This document shows positions 52,061-59,412 of a stretch of 64,000 bases of DNA, piece by piece. Each line of letters starts with the position of its first letter. Position 1 is the stretch's first letter. The DNA is taken from NCBI GenBank assembly GCA_936928855.1, contig CAKZHZ010000049.1:1-64000 (forward strand). The letters are read 5' to 3'. Below the pieces are notes generated by a model. The model searched no databases, had not been told where the DNA came from, and was given only the letters and a program-made list of their open reading frames with translations. Made by a program: the position numbers and the translations under genes. This stretch comes from an uncultured Polycyclovorans sp. (GTDB lineage: Bacteria > Pseudomonadota > Gammaproteobacteria > Nevskiales > Nevskiaceae).

Positions 52061-52714
52061 ATGATCAAGATCATGCTGGTGGATGACCATCGCCTGGTGC
52101 GTGCGGGACCCAAGCGCGTGCTGGCAGAGATCGCCGACATGGAGGTGGTGGCCGAGGCAAGTACGGGCGAAGAAGCCCTCGAACTCGCCCGTGGCAATGC
52201 CCCTGAAGTCGTGCTGATGGACATCAACATGCCCGGTATCGGCGGCCTCGAAACCACGCGGCGCCTCAAACAGCGGCTGCCGGAAGTGAAGATCATTGTG
52301 GTCTCGATGCATCTTGAAGAACCCTATCCGAGCCGCCTGCTGGCAGCCGGTGCAGCCGGCTATCTGAGCAAGGACTCCGCTGCCGATGAGGTGGTGGCGG
52401 CCATCCGGCGGGTGCACGGAGGCGGACACTACGTAGCGGCTGATGTGGCGGGCAACCTTGCCGCCAGCCTCGTCAAGGGAAAAAGCGATTCACCCTTCGA
52501 ACAGTTGAGCCAGCGCGAAACGCAGGTGATGCTGATGGTGACGAAGGGCCACTCCACTCAGGACATTTCCGATCGCCTTCACCTGTCCCCCAAAACTGTG
52601 AGCACTTATCGCTACCGGCTGTTCGAGAAGCTGGGCGTCAGCAATGACGTCGAGCTCACCCGCATGGCGATGCGCTACGGCCTGCTAGACGAAAAGAGTG
52701 AGTCAACTCCCTGA
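52061..52714 (+). CDS. gacA: Response regulator, UvrY/GacA type (NarL/FixJ family)
   Basis: A 217-residue two-component regulator. The receiver domain is at residues 1-120 with the phosphorylation site Asp54 (in EVVLMDINMPGIGG), acidic pocket DD at 8-9 and Lys at about 108. The LuxR-type DNA-binding helix-turn-helix is at about 148-205 (LSQRETQVMLMVTKGHSTQD then LHLSPKTVSTYRYRL). The gene order with uvrC and pgsA is that of GacA/UvrY. The sensor (GacS/BarA) is not here. It likely controls csrB-type small RNAs that titrate CsrA. The gene overlaps uvrC by 17 bases. Confidence 0.93.
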   Translation: MIKIMLVDDHRLVRAGPKRVLAEIADMEVVAEASTGEEALELARGNAPEVVLMDINMPGIGGLETTRRLKQRLPEVKIIVVSMHLEEPYPSRLLAAGAAGYLSKDSAADEVVAAIRRVHGGGHYVAADVAGNLAASLVKGKSDSPFEQLSQRETQVMLMVTKGHSTQDISDRLHLSPKTVSTYRYRLFEKLGVSNDVELTRMAMRYGLLDEKSESTP

Positions 52715-54533
52715 GTCACCAGCTCCCGGGGAATTTGATGCCCGGCGCTTTCTGCAGCACCTGACCGCACAGCCGGGTGTATACCGCATGTACGGAGGGC
52801 AGGGCGAACTGCTCTATGTGGGCAAGGCGCGCAACCTTCGAAAGCGCGTGGGCAGCTACTTCATGCGTGCCTCTGGCGATGCGCGCATCGAAAGCATGGT
52901 GTCGCAGATCCGGCGCATCGAGGTCACCGTCACCCATACCGAGGATGAGGCGCTCATCCTGGAAGCCACGCTGATCAAGGAGCTGCAGCCGCGTTACAAC
53001 ATTCTGTATCGCGATGACAAGAGTTATCCCTATGTGCGTTTTTCGTCCCACCGCTACCCGCGCATCAGCTACTACCGTGGCGAAAAACGTGGCGACGATC
53101 AGTACTTCGGTCCATTTCCAAGCGCGACGGCGGTCAGAGAGACGCTGTATACCCTGCAGAAACTGTTTCGCCTGCGCCCCTGCCGGGACAGTTTCTTCGC
53201 ACACCGAGACCGTGCCTGCCTGCAATACCAGATCAAGCGGTGTTCGGGCCCCTGCGTCGGGCTGATCAGCCCGGAGGATTACGCGCAGGACCTGCGCAAC
53301 GCGCGGCGACTGCTGGAAGGCAAAGGTGACGAACTGGCGGCGGAGCTGGCGCAGGAAATGGAGCTGGCGGCCGAGGCACTGGCCTTCGAGCGCGCCGCCC
53401 GTCTGCGCGACCAGATCGCCGCGCTTAAACGGGTTCGCGAGAGTCGCAGTATGACCGGAGGTGCTGACACGCTGGACGTGATCACGGTCGCCTCGCACCC
53501 GAGCCATTCCTGCGTTGTGGTGATGTCGGTACGCGACGGCATGAACCTTGGGCACCGTAGTCATTTCCCGCGACACCCCGCGCACGCTGAGCCCGAAGCG
53601 CTGCTCGAAAGCTTTCTCGGACAGCACTACCTGCGACAGCCCGCGCCCGGTGAGATCCTCATCAGTCATGCACTGCACGAGCGGGACTGGATCGAAGAGG
53701 CGCTGGCCCGGACCGCCGGGCGTCGGGTAAGGCTGAACGTTCCACAACGCGGCGCCAAACGCCGTCTCCTGGAAATGGCGCAACAGACCGCCAACCAGGC
53801 GTTGGCAACCCAATTGGCCGATATCGCCAGCATGGATCAGCGGCTGCTCGAATTGCAGGCGGCGCTGGAGCTGGAGCACCCTCCCAAGCGCCTGGAATGC
53901 TTCGACATATCGCACACCGGCGGCGAGCGCGCGGTGGCATCCTGTGTTGTGTTCAACGAAGAGGGGCCGCTGAAAACCGCTTATCGCAAATTCAACATTG
54001 AGGGCATCACCCCCGGCGATGACTATGCCGCGATTCGACAGGCGGTGGCCCGACGCTTTGCCCGCGTGAAGGGCGGTGAAGTGCAGGCACCCGATCTGCT
54101 GCTCATCGATGGCGGGCTGGGGCAGCTGCACGCAGCGCTGGAAGGCCTGGAGTCGGTCGACTATTCCGATGTCAGGGTGGTTGGCGTCGCCAAGGGGCCG
54201 ACCCGCAAAGCCGGTCTCGAAGAGCTGATCCTGCCGGAGCGCGAACATCCTCTCCGGCTGGCGCCAGACTCTCCGGCGCTGCACCTGATACAGCGTATCC
54301 GCGACGAAGCCCATCGTTTTGCCATCACAGGCCATCGTGGGCGGCGCGACAAAGCCCGACTCGGCTCGGACCTTGACGCCATCGAAGGCCTGGGCCCGGC
54401 GCGCAAGCGTGCCCTGCTCAGGAGCTTCGGCGGCCTGCCACAGCTACGCCGGGCCTCGGTGGATGATATGGCGCAGGTTGACGGCATCTCGCGCCGGCTG
54501 GCAGAACGTATTCACCTCCATTTCCAGACCTGA
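52698..54533 (+). CDS. uvrC: Excinuclease ABC subunit C
   Basis: A 611-residue nucleotide-excision-repair nuclease. The GIY-YIG domain is at about residues 24-100 (GVYRMYGGQGELLYVGKARN). A UVR motif (about 210-245) binds UvrB. The RNase H-like endonuclease domain begins about residue 390 with ECFDISHTGGERAVASCVVF. Helix-hairpin-helix motifs are at the C-terminus (LDAIEGLGPARKRALLRSFG and VDGISRRLAERI). It starts at GTG 52698, overlapping gacA, and precedes pgsA by 24 bp. Confidence 0.97.
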   Translation: MSQLPESPAPGEFDARRFLQHLTAQPGVYRMYGGQGELLYVGKARNLRKRVGSYFMRASGDARIESMVSQIRRIEVTVTHTEDEALILEATLIKELQPRYNILYRDDKSYPYVRFSSHRYPRISYYRGEKRGDDQYFGPFPSATAVRETLYTLQKLFRLRPCRDSFFAHRDRACLQYQIKRCSGPCVGLISPEDYAQDLRNARRLLEGKGDELAAELAQEMELAAEALAFERAARLRDQIAALKRVRESRSMTGGADTLDVITVASHPSHSCVVVMSVRDGMNLGHRSHFPRHPAHAEPEALLESFLGQHYLRQPAPGEILISHALHERDWIEEALARTAGRRVRLNVPQRGAKRRLLEMAQQTANQALATQLADIASMDQRLLELQAALELEHPPKRLECFDISHTGGERAVASCVVFNEEGPLKTAYRKFNIEGITPGDDYAAIRQAVARRFARVKGGEVQAPDLLLIDGGLGQLHAALEGLESVDYSDVRVVGVAKGPTRKAGLEELILPEREHPLRLAPDSPALHLIQRIRDEAHRFAITGHRGRRDKARLGSDLDAIEGLGPARKRALLRSFGGLPQLRRASVDDMAQVDGISRRLAERIHLHFQT

Positions 54534-54557
54534 TCCCAGGCGCCGTACACTGAGACC

Positions 54558-55124
54558 ATGACGCTGACCCTTCCCCTGACTCTCACGCTGCTGCGGGTGG
54601 CAGCCATCCCGGTCGTGCTGGCCCTTTTCTACCTGCCGATACCCTACGCCCGGCAGATCGCGACCGTGGTGTACGTGGCCGCCTGCATCACTGACTGGCT
54701 GGACGGCTATCTCGCACGACGCTGGAATCAGACCTCACGGTTCGGTGCCTTTCTCGACCCGGTCGCCGACAAACTGCTGGTGGCCACCAGTCTGGTCATG
54801 CTGCTGGAGGATCGTCCCGGCGGGATCCTCGCCATTCTGGTTTGCATCATCATCGGGCGTGAGATCACCATCTCAGCGTTGCGCGAGTGGATGGCCGAAC
54901 TGGGGAGCCGTGCCAGCGTGGCTGTAAGCTGGATTGGCAAGTGGAAGACCGGGTTTCAGATGACGGCCATCGGCATGATGCTGTGGCAGGCACCTACCTT
55001 TACGCTGCCGTGGTACGACGTCGGCTACGGACTGTTGTTCGTGGCGGCCGTGTTGACGCTCTGGAGCATGGTGCTGTACCTGCGCGCAGCCTGGCCGATG
55101 ATGCGGGAGTCCTTCGTTCCCTGA
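54558..55124 (+). CDS. pgsA: CDP-diacylglycerol-glycerol-3-phosphate 3-phosphatidyltransferase
   Basis: A 188-residue membrane enzyme making phosphatidylglycerophosphate. The CDP-alcohol phosphotransferase motif is DWLDGYLARRWNQTSRFGAF then LDPVADK (pattern DGx2ARx8Gx3Dx3D). Four or so membrane helices. It ends the gacA-uvrC-pgsA operon; tRNA-Leu follows 45 bp downstream on the same strand. Confidence 0.96.
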   Translation: MTLTLPLTLTLLRVAAIPVVLALFYLPIPYARQIATVVYVAACITDWLDGYLARRWNQTSRFGAFLDPVADKLLVATSLVMLLEDRPGGILAILVCIIIGREITISALREWMAELGSRASVAVSWIGKWKTGFQMTAIGMMLWQAPTFTLPWYDVGYGLLFVAAVLTLWSMVLYLRAAWPMMRESFVP

Positions 55125-55169
55125 TGGCCTTGCCCTGGATCGCGGCACATCCTGTAGGATCGCGAGCGC

Positions 55170-55254
55170 GCGCCTGTGGCGGAATCGGTAGACGCAGGAG
55201 ACTTAAAATTTCCCGCTTTCGAGCGTGCCGGTTCGAGCCCGGCCAGGCGCACCA
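55170..55254 (+). tRNA. tRNA-Leu (anticodon TAA)
   Basis: An 85-base class II tRNA. The acceptor stem is GCGCCTG/CAGGCGC, with the discriminator A and encoded CCA at 55251-55254. The anticodon stem GGAGA/TTTCC encloses CTTAAAA, giving anticodon TAA (55204-55206). A variable arm and T loop GGTTCGAGCCC follow. The position after pgsA matches leuZ (same anticodon) of E. coli, where the order is pgsA-glyW-cysT-leuZ; here the Gly and Cys genes lie 1.4 kb away on the other strand. Confidence 0.95.
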
Positions 55255-55293
55255 CCCCCTGAATCATCGGGCGACTCTTTTCGGAGAACATGA

Positions 55294-55719
55294 ATGGCGC
55301 GCGAGCCGACTCTGCTTGAACAGGCGCTGCAGCGTGGCCGTGTCACGGTTAGCAGTGGCGTCGCAGTGTGGGTGGTCGACGGGCAAGGGGCTGCTGCCAT
55401 GCCGGCCGACGAGTGGCGCAGCTCAGAAAAATGGGCCAGCTCTCGCCGAGGGGGGATCAATGCTGCCCGTGATCGAGCGGTGCTGCTGGAGCGCATCACC
55501 ACCATGGTGACCCGTTCCGGCACCACGTTCACCACGCTGAAAGGCTCCCAGAAGTCTCTCGATCAACTGCAGAAGGCGATGAAGGCCGGTGGCTTCGACA
55601 TGAATGAATGGCGCTTCCCAGCCGACGAAGGCACGCTCAAAAAACGCCCAAAAGGGGACAATGGCGTTCAGGGAAATCCGACTGCCAACGGGGCAGGGGA
55701 GACCCGTAAAGACCCTTAA
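55294..55719 (+). CDS. Unidentified protein, tRNA-locus gene 1
   Basis: A 141-residue protein, ATG at 55294 with GGAGA six bases upstream. It begins MAREPTLLEQALQRGRVTVS and contains a basic central part (SSRRGGINAARDRAVLLERI) and a Lys/Asn/Gly-rich, probably disordered tail after residue 115. No signal peptide or membrane helix. I do not recognise it. It follows tRNA-Leu by 39 bp and is followed by the next unknown gene after 27 bp, so they form a small operon inserted between conserved tRNA genes. Could be lineage-specific or horizontally acquired; base composition looks similar to neighbours. Confidence 0.6.
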   Translation: MAREPTLLEQALQRGRVTVSSGVAVWVVDGQGAAAMPADEWRSSEKWASSRRGGINAARDRAVLLERITTMVTRSGTTFTTLKGSQKSLDQLQKAMKAGGFDMNEWRFPADEGTLKKRPKGDNGVQGNPTANGAGETRKDP

Positions 55720-55746
55720 GGAGGCCGCCGAGACTGCGGAGCAACG

Positions 55747-56601
55747 TTGAACCAGAGCCCGATCACCCCGATGCTACGACCCGCCACCCCCTATGAAACG
55801 GTTGCGGGCCTGCTGCATCACCAGCCGGCTGCTGCGTTCCCCTCCCTGTTCGTCCTCCACGGATACGGGCACGACCTGTGCACCGACTTGGTGGTCGCCG
55901 AGCTGGCCGAAATCGACACGGTGACGCGCGGCGTTGGTGCGCAGCGCGAGTACGAGTTGCGAAAACTGGTCTTCAGACCGCTGGCATCCGACCGGCTCAT
56001 CAACCTGTCGCACGAGGCGCTTTCCGTTTTTTGCTTCGATCGTTGCTCGATCCGGCAGTTTCCGGTGTTCTTTGTACTGCGCGACCCAGCCCGCCAGGCC
56101 GATGTGGAACGGGTCATGGCGCAGGCGGTTGGCTATGCCACTGTCCGCTACAACGACTGGCGCCTCGAGAATGCCTATGAGTGGGCGCTGCTGTCCGCTG
56201 AGGCCCAAGCCGGGACCCTCATCCCCAAGCTTGAGTTCCAACTCATGGATGCCTTGGGTTGGCGGTTGGTTCGCCCGATCACGGAAATGGGCGGTCGCTC
56301 TCCTGTGTTGGAGTGGCATCTTTTGAAAACGGCAGAGTTCGGAAATGCCGGTGCCATTCCGCTGATGACCGTTCTGACCAATCCGGAAGGGCACATTCTG
56401 CGGCGCGCGGATGCCCAGATGCTGCGCGTGTTCAGAGCGCAGGGCGAACGGCATCAGCCGGTCACCGTGGCGCTCGCCGCAGATCGAACGCCGCTGATGA
56501 CGGTTTCCACGCGGGTAACTGAAGCGCCTCGGGAGGTCGAGCCAAGTCTTCAGGCGCCCCGCGACAACGTGGTGCCGCTGCAGCAGCGCGTTGCCGTCTG
56601 A
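55747..56601 (+). CDS. Unidentified protein, tRNA-locus gene 2
   Basis: A 284-residue soluble protein starting at TTG 55747, with CGGAG five bases upstream. It has no signal peptide or membrane segment. The first half contains FPSLFVLHGYGHDLCTDLVV and LSVFCFDRCSIRQFPVFFVL. The middle has RYNDWRLENAYEWALLSAEA. The last 30 residues look disordered (EPSLQAPRDNVVPLQQ). The fold is unknown to me; nothing suggests integrase, toxin or nuclease. It forms an apparent operon with the 141-residue gene and converges on tRNA-Cys. Confidence 0.6.
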   Translation: MNQSPITPMLRPATPYETVAGLLHHQPAAAFPSLFVLHGYGHDLCTDLVVAELAEIDTVTRGVGAQREYELRKLVFRPLASDRLINLSHEALSVFCFDRCSIRQFPVFFVLRDPARQADVERVMAQAVGYATVRYNDWRLENAYEWALLSAEAQAGTLIPKLEFQLMDALGWRLVRPITEMGGRSPVLEWHLLKTAEFGNAGAIPLMTVLTNPEGHILRRADAQMLRVFRAQGERHQPVTVALAADRTPLMTVSTRVTEAPREVEPSLQAPRDNVVPLQQRVAV

Positions 56602-56673
56602 GGTTGATCCGCCGGAAAGCGAAGAGAGTGGGGTGCCCTGATTATCGGCACCTGATCAGGCGGGCAGAGACGA

Positions 56674-56747
56674 TGGAGGCTGGGGCCGGAATTGAACCGA
56701 CGTACGCGGATTTGCAGTCCGCTGCATAACCACTCTGCCACCCAGCC
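56674..56747 (-). tRNA. tRNA-Cys (anticodon GCA)
   Basis: A 74-base tRNA on the minus strand with encoded CCA. The acceptor stem is GGCTGGG/CCCAGCC. The anticodon loop CTGCAAA in GCGGA/TCCGC gives GCA. T-loop GGTTCAATTCC. It is the second tRNA in the minus-strand direction, after tRNA-Gly, with a terminator-like hairpin between them. Confidence 0.95.
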
Positions 56748-56780
56748 CGGGGGCGCAATTCGCGCTGTCTCTGAAACTAA

Positions 56781-56808
56781 AAAGCCCCGCTCATGCAACC
56801 GGGGCTTT
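56781..56808 (-). terminator. Terminator-like hairpin between tRNA-Gly and tRNA-Cys
   Basis: AAAGCCCCG/CGGGGCTTT form a nine-base stem with a ten-base loop. On the minus strand it ends in TTTTTAG, so transcripts from tRNA-Gly should stop here, before tRNA-Cys 33 bp further on. Confidence 0.65.
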
Positions 56809-56814
56809 GATTCT

Positions 56815-56890
56815 TGGAGCGGGTAACGAGGCTCGAACTCGTGACCTCGACCTTGGCAAGGTCGCGCTCTACCAACTGAGCTACACCCGC
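56815..56890 (-). tRNA. tRNA-Gly (anticodon GCC)
   Basis: A 76-base tRNA on the minus strand with encoded CCA. Acceptor stem GCGGGTG paired with TACCCGC (one G-T). The anticodon loop TTGCCAA gives GCC. D-loop AGCTCAGTTGGTAGAGC and T-loop AGTTCGAGCC are standard. It corresponds by order to glyW of E. coli. Confidence 0.95.
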
Positions 56891-56960
56891 ATCACTGTGT
56901 GCCGCGTATTCTAGCGATGGCCGGTCCGAAGTCAAGCATTCATCGCTAAAAATCTGTGGT

Positions 56961-57668
56961 TCAACGATCCCGATACTGCGCCTCGACACGCTCGTCCTGG
57001 CCCTTGATATCGACGCAGACGGTGGCGGTGGGGCGTGCCAGAAGACGCGGAATGCCGATCGGGTCGCCAGTCTTCTCGCAATAGCCGTATTCGCGATCAG
57101 CGATGCGCTTCAGGGCTTCATCAATCTTGCGCAGCAGCAGCGACTCGCGTTCACGCAGGCGCAGGTCAAGCCAGTGCTCTTCTTCGGCAGTCGCACGGTC
57201 AGCCGGGTCGGCGAACACTTCCCGTTGATGCAGCCGTTCCTTGACGTCGACTTCCCGTGCCAAGACCTCTGCGCGCATGGCCAGCAGGCGCTCGCGGAAG
57301 AACGACAGCTGCGCATCGCTCATGTAGTCGTCATCAGACATCTGGCGGATCTGGTCTTCGGTCAGCGCGCCATTGAGTGCGGCTGCCTTGGTTTTGGTCG
57401 CCGTTTTCGCCGCAGCTGCCTTCTTGCTGGTGCGGGGAGCGGCCTTGGACTTGGAAGCGGTGGTTTTCGCAGTCATTAATTTGGCGTTCTTGGGCGCAGC
57501 CGTTGTGGCGCGCTTCGGGGTTGTGGTGGAAGAGCGAGAGGACTTGGGTGACGTTCCCGCAGATTTCGTGCCGACAGCCTTGGGGCGCGCCGCCGCGGCG
57601 GGCTTCGCCTTGTTGGAGGCGCCGCGGCTGGCGCGTTTCTCCGGTTTCGTCGTGGCTCGCGTCGGCAT
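56961..57668 (-). CDS. dksA: RNA polymerase-binding protein DksA with histone H1-like N-terminal tail
   Basis: A 235-residue DksA/TraR protein. Residues 1-100 are Lys/Ala/Thr/Ser-rich (such as ASKSKAAPRTSKKAAAAKTA), resembling H1-like tails. The core from about residue 101 contains the coiled coil (SDDDYMSDAQLSFFRERLLA, with the Asp-rich tip). The globular domain has Cys197 and Cys218, but Thr200 and Ile221 replace the other two zinc cysteines (YCEKTG and CVDIK), so it is a two-cysteine type. DksA acts with ppGpp to control rRNA and amino acid promoters. Promoter at 57730-57702. Confidence 0.9.
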   Translation of the reverse strand: MPTRATTKPEKRASRGASNKAKPAAAARPKAVGTKSAGTSPKSSRSSTTTPKRATTAAPKNAKLMTAKTTASKSKAAPRTSKKAAAAKTATKTKAAALNGALTEDQIRQMSDDDYMSDAQLSFFRERLLAMRAEVLAREVDVKERLHQREVFADPADRATAEEEHWLDLRLRERESLLLRKIDEALKRIADREYGYCEKTGDPIGIPRLLARPTATVCVDIKGQDERVEAQYRDR

Positions 57669-57701
57669 GGGGAACCCCCAGGGCGGCAGATGAAGGCGGG
57701 G

Positions 57702-57730
57702 CTTATAGCATCGGGTGTGGGCACCGTCAA
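57702..57730 (-). promoter_or_regulatory. dksA: dksA promoter
   Basis: On the minus strand TTGACG (57730-57725) and TATAAG (57707-57702) are exactly 17 bases apart, leaving a leader of about 25 to 30 bases to the dksA start codon. Confidence 0.7.
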
Positions 57731-57754
57731 TGCGCGTATCATTCCATTACTTTA

Positions 57755-57770
57755 CATAATATACATTATG
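57755..57770. repeat. CATAAT-N4-ATTATG dyad in an AT-rich island
   Basis: A perfect six-base inverted repeat with a four-base spacer, within about 25 bp of AT-rich sequence in otherwise GC-rich DNA. It lies 25 bp upstream of the dksA -35 box and after the stop of the 57830 gene. A regulator site or UP element is possible. Confidence 0.4.
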
Positions 57771-57829
57771 GCGTTTATTGTGCCGAAGACGAACACGGCG
57801 CCATGCCGTCGCGGCTGTCGGTCGCACGG

Positions 57830-58393
57830 CTACTCGAGGCATTTCAGGCGGCTCATGTTCTGGATGGCGTTGTCTCGTTGGTTGCGCAGCAGTCGGGCCT
57901 CCGACTCCGGCGGTTTGGCGGCAAGCAAGGTCTCTGCCTCTTCCCGCAGCCCCTGAAGCCCACGGCACAGGCCATCGTCACGTGCGCCGCCCGACAGACT
58001 TCGCGCGTCCTGCGGGGGCAAACGGTCGCCACCGCCAATGGCACGCGGCCCCGCGAGGCGCGTTTCAGCCGGGCCTGGCTCAAACGTTTCCAGCGGCGTG
58101 GTCTGGAGCTCCGCAGCGGGTGCGACCCCGCCGGTGATCCGAGGCGAGGCCACTACGTCCGGCGTGCGCTGCGACGTCGAATCCGATGCTGGCGGAGCCC
58201 CCAAGGAACCTGTGTCGCGCCCTTGTCCATCGGCAACGGCCTGTGGCAACGGCTGTGGCGCTTCTGACTGCAGCCAGCGGATGCCGGCGAACAGGGCTGC
58301 GGCAGGGATCAGCAACGACAGCCAAAGGCCGATCGATGATTTCTTTGGGGTTTTTGAGGGCCGCGAACGACGCTCGGCTTGCAGTGGGTCCAT
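57830..58393 (-). CDS. Predicted bitopic membrane protein of unknown function
   Basis: A 187-residue protein. The cytoplasmic N-terminus is basic (AERRSRPSKTPKKSS), followed by one membrane helix at about residues 21-40 (SIGLWLSLLIPAAALFAGIR). A Pro/Gly/Ala/Thr-rich spacer comes next, then a charged helical C-terminus (LRNQRDNAIQNMSRLKCLE). The ATG at 58393 is used because it begins just before the basic segment; the frame is open to 58513. It precedes dksA by 161 bp on the same strand. I do not recognise a family. Periplasmic C-terminus by the positive-inside rule. Confidence 0.55.
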   Translation of the reverse strand: MDPLQAERRSRPSKTPKKSSIGLWLSLLIPAAALFAGIRWLQSEAPQPLPQAVADGQGRDTGSLGAPPASDSTSQRTPDVVASPRITGGVAPAAELQTTPLETFEPGPAETRLAGPRAIGGGDRLPPQDARSLSGGARDDGLCRGLQGLREEAETLLAAKPPESEARLLRNQRDNAIQNMSRLKCLE

Positions 58394-58515
58394 GGAGTCA
58401 GCTGAGTCAGGTATTCGGGTGCTTAGCGTACGCGTCCGAGCAGCGGTTGGGGGCTGTGTGTGGTACAAGAGCGCAGCCGCATAACCTACAAGAATCGCGC
58501 AGGAGCATTTCACCC

Positions 58516-59409
58516 GTGGAACAAAGTCCGCTGATTGCGATCGGCCTCCCGATTGCGTTGTTCATCATCATGATCGGCATGGGCTTGACCCTGACGCCGC
58601 AGGACTTCAAGCGGGAGGCGCAGGCGCCCCGCGGCCTGTTGGTCGGTAGCGCCCTGCAGCTTGCGATACTGCCGCTGATTGGCTTGCTGTTGATGCAGAT
58701 GCCCGGCCTGGGCGCGACACTCGCAGTGGGGGTGGTCATCGTGGCGGCCTGTCCCGGGGGCACCACCTCCAATCTGATCAGCTTTCTGGCGCGCGGCAAC
58801 GTGGCGCTATCTATCATCCTGACGGTGATTGCCAGCCTGGCAACGATCGCGACGCTTCCCTTCTGGGTCAATATTGCGTTGGAGTTGGCCGGCCTCGACC
58901 ACGGCGATACCCCGTTGCATCTTCCCTTTCTGAAGACCGTACTGATGCTGTCCGTCCTGATTCTGGTGCCTGTGGCAATCGGCATGGTGATCCGCGGGCG
59001 CAACGCTGCATTGGCAGCGCGTGCCGATCGTGTGGTCAGTCTGTTCGGCGCGCTGGTACTGCTGCTGCTGATCATCGGCATCGCCTGGACCAACCGCGAG
59101 CGCTTGGGCAGTCTGCTGGCCCTTGCAGGGCCGGCATGCGCCGCGCTCAATGTCGCCGGCATCGCCCTGGGGATGTTGGGAGGGCGGCTTGCCGGCCTGA
59201 GCGGACAGGACAGTCTGACGGTGGCGGTCGAACTCGGTATCAAGAACAGCACCATCGGCCTGCTGGTGGCCATGACTCTGCTGAACAATACCGAAATGGC
59301 CGTCCCATCCGCCGTTTACGGCATCATGATGTACGCGTTCGGGTTTGCGCTGGTTGCCTGGGGCAAGCATCGCAGCCGTGTCAGCCCCCTGCCCGACTCC
59401 AAGGTCTGA
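58516..59409 (+). CDS. Bile acid:sodium symporter (BASS/SBF) family transporter
   Basis: A 297-residue inner-membrane protein with about nine or ten helices, starting at GTG 58516 with AGGAG upstream. The family landmarks are MIGMGLTLTPQDFKREAQAP, VGVVIVAACPGGTTSNLISF (the sodium-site crossover motif) and TVAVELGIKNSTIGLLVAMT (second crossover). Members take up bile acids, pantoate, keto acids or other organic anions with sodium. The SDR gene follows after three bases, so the imported molecule may be an SDR substrate. Substrate not determinable. Confidence 0.88.
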   Translation: MEQSPLIAIGLPIALFIIMIGMGLTLTPQDFKREAQAPRGLLVGSALQLAILPLIGLLLMQMPGLGATLAVGVVIVAACPGGTTSNLISFLARGNVALSIILTVIASLATIATLPFWVNIALELAGLDHGDTPLHLPFLKTVLMLSVLILVPVAIGMVIRGRNAALAARADRVVSLFGALVLLLLIIGIAWTNRERLGSLLALAGPACAALNVAGIALGMLGGRLAGLSGQDSLTVAVELGIKNSTIGLLVAMTLLNNTEMAVPSAVYGIMMYAFGFALVAWGKHRSRVSPLPDSKV

Positions 59410-59412
59410 TCC

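Noticed and set aside
55240..56680. Integrative element with tRNA-derived direct repeats
   Set aside because: The 3' ends of tRNA-Leu and tRNA-Cys share only general T-loop bases. There is no integrase and no clear attachment-site repeat, so an integrated element is not supported.
57377..58267. A 296-codon plus-strand frame across the dksA upstream region
   Set aside because: Most of it is antisense to dksA and the 57830 gene; composition is Arg/Ser/Trp-rich as expected from a shadow frame.
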